From contig NZ_MASU01000005.1 in assembly GCF_003202235.1 (NCBI RefSeq), positions 1,116,001 to 1,180,000 on the forward strand: 64,000 bases of DNA. The letters run 5' to 3'. The position numbers and the translations under genes are program-made. Below, piece by piece: positions 58,512 to 64,000 of the stretch. Position 1 is the first letter of the stretch, and every line of letters begins with the position of its first letter. The notes beneath the pieces are model-generated. The model worked only from the letters and a program-made list of their open reading frames with translations, made no database searches and was not told the DNA's origin. This DNA is from Prauserella flavalba. Its GTDB lineage: Bacteria; Actinomycetota; Actinomycetes; Mycobacteriales; Pseudonocardiaceae.

Positions 58512-58961
58512 ATGACAGCGCAGCCGTCGCACCTCGACACCGGGCTCGACCGGGTCGCGCCGGGTACGCTCATCGAGCTCGACGAGCACGCCGATCCCCG
58601 GGGCAGCCTCGCCGTCGTCGAGACGGGCAAGGACATCGACTTCGAGATCAAACGCGTCTACTACCTCTACGACCTTCCGGTGGCGACGGTGCGGGGCGCG
58701 CACGGCCACCGGTGCCTGCGCCAGCTGGTCATCGCGGTGCACGGGCAGTTCGAGATCACCGTCGACGACGGGTTCCGGCGCGCCCGCTACCTGCTGGACA
58801 ACCCGCGAAGGGGCCTGCTCATCGGCCCGATGACGTGGCGCAACCTGATCAACTTCTCGCCGGGCGCGGTCGGGTTGGTGCTCGCGTCGGAGCACTACGA
58901 CGAGTCGGACTACTTCCGCGACTACGACGAGTTCCTCGCGGCCGCGCGGAGCGCCGCGTGA
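58512..58961 (+). CDS. dTDP-4-keto-6-deoxyhexose 3,4-ketoisomerase (FdtA/Tyl1a-like cupin)
   Basis: A 149-residue cupin of the WxcM/FdtA sugar-ketoisomerase family. [29 protein letters not shown] and [27 protein letters not shown] are the family signatures; the His in AHGH is catalytic. It moves the keto group from C4 to C3 of dTDP-4-keto-6-deoxyglucose, giving the substrate of the next enzyme. Whether the product is gluco- (Tyl1a) or galacto-configured (FdtA) cannot be read by eye. First gene of the sugar pathway block; ATG 58512 has no strong ribosome-binding site, so possibly leaderless. Confidence 0.88.
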   Translation: MTAQPSHLDTGLDRVAPGTLIELDEHADPRGSLAVVETGKDIDFEIKRVYYLYDLPVATVRGAHGHRCLRQLVIAVHGQFEITVDDGFRRARYLLDNPRRGLLIGPMTWRNLINFSPGAVGLVLASEHYDESDYFRDYDEFLAAARSAA

Positions 58962-60055
58962 CGGTGCCGTTTCTCGACCTCCACGCCGGGTACACCGAGC
59001 TGCGTGCCGAGCTCGACGCCGCCGTCACCGGCGTGCTGGGCTCGGGCCGGTACCTGGCGGGCGCCGAGGTGGAGGCGTTCGAGGCCGAGTTCGCGCGCTA
59101 CTGCGGCGCCGCGCACTGCGTGACGGTCGGCAGCGGCTTCGCCGCGCTGGAGCTCACCCTGCGCGCACTGGGCATCGGCGCGGGCGACGAGGTGGTAGTG
59201 CCCTCGCACACGTTCATCGCGACGTGGCTCGCGGTGTCGGCGACCGGGGCCACGCCGGTGCCCGCGGAGCCGGACGCGCGCACGGCCACCCTCGATCCGG
59301 CGAGCGTGGCCGCCGCGATCACGCCGCGCACGGCCGCGATCGTGCCGGTGCACCTCTACGGCCACCCGGCGGATCTCGACGCGCTGCACGACCTCGCCCG
59401 CAGGCACGGGCTGACCGTGCTCGAGGACGCCGCGCAGGCCCACGGCGCGGGGTACCGGGGGCGGCGGATCGGCTCGGGCACCGCGGCGTTCTCCTTCTAC
59501 CCCGGCAAGAACCTCGGCGCGTTCGGTGACGGCGGGGCTGTCACCACCGGCGACACGGACCTCGCACAGCGGCTGCGCCTGCTGCGCAACTACGGCTCGA
59601 AGGTCAAGTACCGGCACGAGATCCAGGGCACCAACTCGCGGCTCGATGAGCTGCAGGCGGCGGCGCTGCGGGTGAAGCTGCGGCGGCTCGACGACTGGAA
59701 CGCGCGCAGGGCCGGCGTCGCGAAGGCCTACGCCGACGGACTGGCGGGCGCACCCGGGCTGGTCCTGCCGTCCGTGGCGCCGTGGGCCGAGCCGGCGTGG
59801 CACCTCTACGCCGTCCGCCACCCCGAACGGGACCGGTTACAGGCCGCGCTGCGGCAGGCCGGCGTCGAGACGCTCATCCACTACCCGGTGCCGCCGCACC
59901 GCGCACCCGCCTACGCCGGACATCCGCACGCCCGCACGCGCCTGCCCGTCGCGGAACGCTTCGCCGCGGAGGTGCTCAGCCTGCCGCTCGGGCCGCACCT
60001 CTCCGGTAAGCACGTGGCGTGCGTGGTCGACGCGGTCAACGCCGCCGTGCGATGA
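58958..60055 (+). CDS. PLP-dependent sugar aminotransferase (DegT/DnrJ/EryC1 family, TylB-like)
   Basis: A 365-residue DegT-family aminotransferase. [19 protein letters not shown] at the N-terminus is typical of C3-aminating members. [27 protein letters not shown] and [17 protein letters not shown] with PLP-Lys184 complete the pattern. It aminates the 3-keto sugar made by the ketoisomerase. GTG 58958 overlaps the preceding stop (GTGA). Its stop lies 20 bp inside the end of the convergent methyltransferase gene. Confidence 0.93.
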   Translation: MTVPFLDLHAGYTELRAELDAAVTGVLGSGRYLAGAEVEAFEAEFARYCGAAHCVTVGSGFAALELTLRALGIGAGDEVVVPSHTFIATWLAVSATGATPVPAEPDARTATLDPASVAAAITPRTAAIVPVHLYGHPADLDALHDLARRHGLTVLEDAAQAHGAGYRGRRIGSGTAAFSFYPGKNLGAFGDGGAVTTGDTDLAQRLRLLRNYGSKVKYRHEIQGTNSRLDELQAAALRVKLRRLDDWNARRAGVAKAYADGLAGAPGLVLPSVAPWAEPAWHLYAVRHPERDRLQAALRQAGVETLIHYPVPPHRAPAYAGHPHARTRLPVAERFAAEVLSLPLGPHLSGKHVACVVDAVNAAVR

Positions 60056-60734
60056 ACAGCCCCCGCCCGCTCGGTCCGCCCTCGACGTAGTCCACCGCGC
60101 AGCCCGCCGTGGCGAACGCGGCCTCGTACTGGGCCCGCTCGAACAGCGTGATGTGGTGGACGTCGAGGAACGACCGGATACCCCACGGCTCGGCGACCAC
60201 GTAGTGCACCTCGACCCGGCTGTACCGTCCGTCCAGAGTGGAGTGCGAGACGCGCGAGATCGTCCGCTGCCCGGCCTTGACGATGTCGGCCGCGACGTAG
60301 CCGGGCAGGAAGTTCTCCGGGAACCACCACGGCTCCACCACGAGTGTCCCGCCTGGCGCCAGGTGCCCGGCCATCGCCGTGAGCGCGGCCGAGAGCTCGG
60401 CCTCGTCGCTCAGGTGGCCGATCGAGCTGAACAGGCACGTGACGACGTCGAACCGGCCGGGCAGTTCGAAGCCGCGCATGTCGCCGTGGTGCAGCGGTAC
60501 CCCCGGCAGGCGTTCCCGTGCGACCGCGAGCATGTCCTCGGACAGCTCCAGCCCCTGGACGTGTGCGCACAACCGCGCGAACTCGGCCAGGTGCGCCCCG
60601 GTTCCGCAGGCCACGTCCAGCAGGGAGCCACGCGAGCCCGCCAGCTCCACGACGGACGCCGCCTCCGCGGCGTAGTCCTTGCCCCGGCCCCGGTAGCACT
60701 CGTCGTAGACCTGCGCCGCATCCGCTCCGTACAC
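60036..60734 (-). CDS. dTDP-3-amino-3,6-dideoxyhexose N,N-dimethyltransferase (TylM1/DesVI-like)
   Basis: A 232-residue SAM-dependent methyltransferase. [16 protein letters not shown] at the N-terminus, [17 protein letters not shown] (SAM motif I), CLFSSIGHL and [10 protein letters not shown] are hallmarks of the DesVI/TylM1 group, which dimethylates the 3-amino group of TDP-amino sugars. It completes a dimethylamino sugar donor for the neighbouring glycosyltransferase. Stops 3 bp before the glycosyltransferase start region and shares the minus operon with it. Convergent overlap of 20 bp with the aminotransferase. Confidence 0.9.
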   Translation of the reverse strand: MYGADAAQVYDECYRGRGKDYAAEAASVVELAGSRGSLLDVACGTGAHLAEFARLCAHVQGLELSEDMLAVARERLPGVPLHHGDMRGFELPGRFDVVTCLFSSIGHLSDEAELSAALTAMAGHLAPGGTLVVEPWWFPENFLPGYVAADIVKAGQRTISRVSHSTLDGRYSRVEVHYVVAEPWGIRSFLDVHHITLFERAQYEAAFATAGCAVDYVEGGPSGRGLFIARRR

Positions 60735-60736
60735 CC

Positions 60737-62014
60737 TCAGCCCCGTTCCCGCCGGTACTTGCTCGTGAGCCGTTCCAGTTCGCCGACCACGGCGGCGGGT
60801 GCGGGCTGGGCCTGCTGCTCGTCCCGCAACCGCCGGGCCGCCTCGGCGAACGACGGCTCCCCCAGCACCCTGCTCACCTTCGCCCGCAGCGATCCGGGGG
60901 TCAGCTCACCGGCCCGCTGCACCAGCCCGGCGCCGGTGTCGGCCAGCATCGCGGCCTTGAGCGGCGCGTCCCAGATCTCCGGCACGACGACCTGCGGTAC
61001 CGCGTAGCGCATCGCGGTGCCCCACGTGCCCGCGCCGCCGTGGTGCACGATCGCCGAGCAACTCGGCAGCAACGCGTGCAAGGGCACGAACTCCACCAGC
61101 CGTACGTTGCCGGGCACCGACGTCAGTCCTGCTCGCTGCCCTGCGTTCAGCGTGGCGACCACCTCGGCGTCCAGATCGGACAGTCCGTCGAGCAGGTCGC
61201 CCAGCGACACGGTCGAGGTGCCCATGCCGTTGCGCGCCGACACGCCCAGCGACACGCACACGCGGGGCCTGGCGGGCGGCGTCCGCACCCAGCCGGGCAC
61301 CACGGCGGGGCCGTTGTAGGGGACGTAACGCATCGGCACCGTGTGCTGTCCGACGGCGATGCGCACGCTCGGCGGGTCCTGTTCGATCGCCCAGTCGCCG
61401 CGAGTCACCGACTCGTCGAAGTCGAGGCCGTGCCGCCGCAGCGTCCAGCCGAGCCATTCGCCGAGCGGGTCGTCCCTGTGCTCGGGCGGCAGGCGGTCGA
61501 GTGCACGCACGAAGTGCTCGCGGGTGCGGCCGAGCACGTCCGGGCCCCACAGCAGGCGCGCGTGCGCCGCGCCGCTCGCGAGGGCGGCGACGCCGCCCGC
61601 CCACGTCAGGGGCTCCCACACCACGAGGTCGGGCTCCCATTCGCGGGCGAGGGTCACGAGGTCGTCGACCATCGACTCGTTGTTGACGGCGGCGAAGAAC
61701 GTCGGCACGAGCATCGTGTAGAAGCCGAGCAACCAGTCGAAGTCCGGCTCCCCGCTACGGAGCGCACCGAAGTCGATCGTGGGCGCCGAGCCCTCGGCCT
61801 TCGCGGCGAGCACCCGCTCGAGGCCGTGGTCCTCCCCCACCGGAACCGCCGTGAGCCCGGCGCCGGTGATCGTGTCGGCCAGCGCGCCCTGGCTGGCCAC
61901 GCGCACCTCGTGCCCCGCGGCGCGCAGCGCCCACGCGAGGGGAACCATGCTCTGGAAGTGCGTGGGGTGGGCGATGCAGGCGAAGAGCACGCGCAGTGGA
62001 CGGTCGACGGTCAA
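60737..62014 (-). CDS. Macrolide-type glycosyltransferase (TylM2/EryCIII/DesVII family)
   Basis: A 425-residue GT-B fold transferase of family 1. N-terminus VLFACIAHPTHFQSMVPLAWALRAAGHEVRVA. The C-terminal donor-binding motif HHGGAGTWGTAMRYAVPQVVVPEIWDAPLKA is typical of antibiotic glycosyltransferases. It attaches the amino sugar to an aglycone or sugar. Start is TTG 62014, fixed by TTGA overlap with the upstream P450-like gene and GGAGG 7 nt before. Members with an adjacent P450-like partner need that partner for activity. Confidence 0.92.
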   Translation of the reverse strand: MTVDRPLRVLFACIAHPTHFQSMVPLAWALRAAGHEVRVASQGALADTITGAGLTAVPVGEDHGLERVLAAKAEGSAPTIDFGALRSGEPDFDWLLGFYTMLVPTFFAAVNNESMVDDLVTLAREWEPDLVVWEPLTWAGGVAALASGAAHARLLWGPDVLGRTREHFVRALDRLPPEHRDDPLGEWLGWTLRRHGLDFDESVTRGDWAIEQDPPSVRIAVGQHTVPMRYVPYNGPAVVPGWVRTPPARPRVCVSLGVSARNGMGTSTVSLGDLLDGLSDLDAEVVATLNAGQRAGLTSVPGNVRLVEFVPLHALLPSCSAIVHHGGAGTWGTAMRYAVPQVVVPEIWDAPLKAAMLADTGAGLVQRAGELTPGSLRAKVSRVLGEPSFAEAARRLRDEQQAQPAPAAVVGELERLTSKYRRERG

Positions 62015-63027
62015 CCGGTCACCTCCAGCCGGGCCAGCCGCGCGGTGACGGGCGAGCGCGCGTGCCAATGGGTGGTGTGCACGAGCGGACGGGGACACCG
62101 CTCGTGCAGGGCCGCCAGCCCGGCCGTGACGGTCGACCGCAGCAAGGGCAGCATCATCGCGTAGCGCCGGTCGGCCTCGGGGAGATCCGCACCGTCGGGG
62201 ACGGTCACCCGCACCACGATCTCGCTGCCTTCCTCCAGCAACACGTCACCGAGCACGACGTCGCGGTGCGCGACCCTCGGCAGCAACCTCAGCGGCGGGT
62301 AGTGCCGGAGCGCTTGGTCAACGGCATACGGTTCACCGGAACGCACGGCGTTGCCCAGGAGGGTCGGTGCGGTCGCCAGGAACAGCACCGACCCGGCGAC
62401 CTTCCCGGCGAGCACGTCGTCCTCGCCGGCGCGGGTGGGCGTGCCGCGAAGCCGCCTGCACGCGGCGGTCAGCGCGAGCGCCTGGTCGAGCGTGGGCGGG
62501 GTCAGCATCGCGTCGGGGACCAACGCCAGCGGAGCCAATGCCGCCGGGTCGGCGTCCCAGCCGAGCACCTCGGCGAGCACGCGCCGGGCGAGTGGCTCGG
62601 CGTAGCCGGTGATGACGTCGAACGCGGAGCCCAGTCCGTCGAGCAGCGCCTCGGCGTGCTCGCGCACCCTGGTCTCACGCGAGAACAGCGGCTCCATCAC
62701 CCGCGCGATCCGCCGCTGGTCGGCGGCCTCCAGCCCGAGCCCTGCCTCGTCAACGGGCAGGATCTGCAGGTGTGGCTTGGTCCCGTCGGCGCGGCGGACA
62801 CCGAACCGCTCGTCGGTGAGCACGTGCCTGCCGAGGTCCGCGTCGGCGCACACCCACGCGCCCGTGGTGCTGCGCCACAGCCCGGCGGCACCCGGCCGTC
62901 CCGGCTTGGCGGGCAGCCCGCGCAGGAGGTCGGCGTAGGCGTCGCCCGACGTCGCGGCCTCCTGCCAGATCGCACCGCGCACGAGCTGGAGCCGCCAGCC
63001 GAGCTCGGAGGGGCTCAACGTGCCCAT
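62011..63027 (-). CDS. P450-like glycosyltransferase activator (EryCII/DesVIII/TylM3-like, haem-less)
   Basis: A 338-residue cytochrome-P450-fold protein. RVLAEVLGW, ITGYAEPLARRV, ALRHYPPLRLLPRVAHRDVVLGD and the closing part resemble P450, but the Cys-haem-ligand signature FGxGxHxC is missing and the chain stops early. This is the pattern of EryCII-type proteins that stabilise their glycosyltransferase partner. The neighbour is such a transferase, coupled by TTGA. ATG 63027. Not an oxidase. Confidence 0.9.
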   Translation of the reverse strand: MGTLSPSELGWRLQLVRGAIWQEAATSGDAYADLLRGLPAKPGRPGAAGLWRSTTGAWVCADADLGRHVLTDERFGVRRADGTKPHLQILPVDEAGLGLEAADQRRIARVMEPLFSRETRVREHAEALLDGLGSAFDVITGYAEPLARRVLAEVLGWDADPAALAPLALVPDAMLTPPTLDQALALTAACRRLRGTPTRAGEDDVLAGKVAGSVLFLATAPTLLGNAVRSGEPYAVDQALRHYPPLRLLPRVAHRDVVLGDVLLEEGSEIVVRVTVPDGADLPEADRRYAMMLPLLRSTVTAGLAALHERCPRPLVHTTHWHARSPVTARLARLEVTG

Positions 63028-63178
63028 CGACTCACCTCCGTCGCGTCCAGTTCACCAGACAAATCGGACCGATCGCCTCAGCAGTTGTACTGATCTCTGG
63101 CCGAGTGCGTAGCCGAAGCACGGAGAACGGCACCGTCCACGTGAGACGATCGCGGCACCCGACCGCCAGGAGTGCGCC

Positions 63179-64000
63179 ATGACCGTGAGCCCACCTCGTT
63201 CCGGCGACGTCCGCGCGCTGCTGACCGTGACGGAGCCCGGTCACGTGGCCGACGAGGAGCTGCTCGCGCTCGGTACCGGCCGCGTGGCCCGCACGGCGCT
63301 CGGCGAGCTCCTGCACCGGGCCCGGCTGAGCGACCTGGCGGGCACCCGGGTCACCGTCGAGTTCCGGTGGGGCTGCGGGACCGAGGAGGTCGTGCTGTGC
63401 CTGGTCGTCGAGTCCGGGAAGGCCGAGATCGCCGAGCACCCGCGCGAGGCCCCCGGCGCGATCGTGACCCAGCGGCTGGCCGAGGTCGTGCTCGCGCTGT
63501 ACGGGCCCGCCGACCCGGTGCCGGCCGCGACCCGCGAGCTGCACTGGCCCGGCGCGGAGCTGTTACGGCCCGGCGCGGCCCGCGGCACGGAGTTCGCGAT
63601 CGTGCACCGGCTGCTGGCCGCACTCGACAGGCGCGACCGGCCCGGTCTCGCGGAGCTCGCGGTGCGGCACGGCTCCGACAAATGGGGTCCGCACCAGTAC
63701 ACGCGGCACTACGAACGGCACTTCGCACCGCTGCGCGACCGCAGGCTCACGGTGCTGGAGGTCGGGATCGGCGGCTACGGCGACCCCGCCGAGGGCGGGG
63801 CGTCGCTGCGGATGTGGCGCGACTACTTCCCGCGCGCCGAGGTCTACGGCGTCGACCTGTGGGACAAGAGCGCGCTCGACGGGCCGCGGCTCACCACGGT
63901 GCGCGCCGACCAGTCCGACCGCGCGTCGCTGAGTGCGGTGGCGGAGCGCCACGGCCCTTTCGACATCGTCATCGACGACGGAAGCCACGTCAGCGCGCTG
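63179..64000 (+). CDS. TylE/MycE-like sugar O-methyltransferase (partial, 3' end off window)
   Basis: At least 274 codons, open at the right edge. Residues 1-150 form an N-terminal domain like that of MycE. Then LAVRHGSDKWGPHQYTRHYERHFAPL, LTVLEVGIGGYGDPAEGGASLRMWRDYFPRAEVYGVDLWDKSAL and IVIDDGSHVS match the macrocin/mycinamicin-type methyltransferases that O-methylate a 6-deoxyhexose on a glycosylated macrolide using SAM and Mg2+. ATG 63179 has AGGAG 7 nt upstream. It faces away from the P450-like gene across a 151-bp promoter gap. Confidence 0.9.
   Translation, partial: MTVSPPRSGDVRALLTVTEPGHVADEELLALGTGRVARTALGELLHRARLSDLAGTRVTVEFRWGCGTEEVVLCLVVESGKAEIAEHPREAPGAIVTQRLAEVVLALYGPADPVPAATRELHWPGAELLRPGAARGTEFAIVHRLLAALDRRDRPGLAELAVRHGSDKWGPHQYTRHYERHFAPLRDRRLTVLEVGIGGYGDPAEGGASLRMWRDYFPRAEVYGVDLWDKSALDGPRLTTVRADQSDRASLSAVAERHGPFDIVIDDGSHVSAL

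Noticed and set aside
62011-63027. Functional cytochrome P450 monooxygenase
   Set aside because: The Cys haem ligand region is absent and the chain is short; the protein fits the activator group instead.

Overview
The window is high-GC DNA (strong G/C bias at third codon positions, many GTG starts, dense ATGA and GTGA stop/start overlaps) from an actinomycete. Gene content (AztABCD zinc uptake, an ECF42-type sigma factor with its DGPF partner, LLM and F420/FMN-type oxidoreductases, a tylosin-type amino-sugar cassette) and the intergenic repeats fit a member of the Pseudonocardiaceae such as Amycolatopsis or a relative. The genus is inference. I see no tRNA, rRNA, CRISPR array, insertion sequence or origin.

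Layout. (1) 1-4688: a GMC oxidoreductase, aldehyde dehydrogenase and M20 amidohydrolase operon (last gene cut by the left edge), with a divergent GbsR/MarR-type regulator. (2) 4699-8655: a branched-chain 2-oxoacid dehydrogenase operon (E1 alpha, E1 beta, E2) with a divergent Lrp/AsnC regulator. (3) 8652-10846: MOSC protein, split-barrel flavoprotein and class A beta-lactamase lipoprotein. (4) 10843-23479: a catabolic region of about 13 genes (SnoaL-like protein, two SDRs, ADP-forming acyl-CoA ligase, enoyl-CoA hydratase, a degenerate RibB homologue, phosphotriesterase-family hydrolase, LLM flavin monooxygenase, TetR regulator, acyl-CoA dehydrogenase, cyclase-family hydrolase, flavin reductase, MFS transporter). 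Both of its divergent promoter regions carry almost the same palindrome between -35 and -10, so they look like one TetR regulon. (5) 23525-27093: PucR-type regulator, DadA-like amine oxidase and a short Gre-like factor.

(6) 27136-32097: AztABCD-type zinc uptake genes with an extra AztD-like lipoprotein, all facing a Zur-like box. (7) 32158-37340: a secreted alpha/beta hydrolase, a Tat-exported glycosidase-like protein behind a LacI-type operator, and two membrane proteins. (8) 37475-44413: esterase/VOC pair, DGPF protein with ECF42 sigma factor, a berberine-bridge-type flavoprotein, a cupin next to a NarK::NarI chimeric remnant, and a drug exporter. (9) 44571-53675: a GntR-controlled glycoside-utilisation cluster (FGGY kinase, L-fucose/arabinose isomerase-like protein, DapA-family aldolase, POT transporter, GH78 alpha-L-rhamnosidase) arranged around a 35-bp palindrome with divergent promoters. 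(10) 54030-58431: a tandem monooxygenase-like protein, an ABC-2 exporter and a DesK/DesR-like two-component system.

(11) 58512 to the right edge: the start of a glycosylated natural-product cluster. It has a sugar 3,4-ketoisomerase, a PLP sugar aminotransferase, an N,N-dimethyltransferase, a glycosyltransferase with its haem-less P450-like partner, and a TylE/MycE-type sugar O-methyltransferase cut by the edge. This is the gene set expected for a TDP-3-dimethylamino-3,6-dideoxyhexose of the mycaminose or ravidosamine type. The aglycone genes must lie beyond the window.

The observations I rate highest are the two-promoter TetR regulon with its unassigned degradation pathway, the amino-sugar cassette, the NarK::NarI deletion chimera, the degenerate RibB paralogue, and two homologous long hairpins whose arms differ while pairing is kept.
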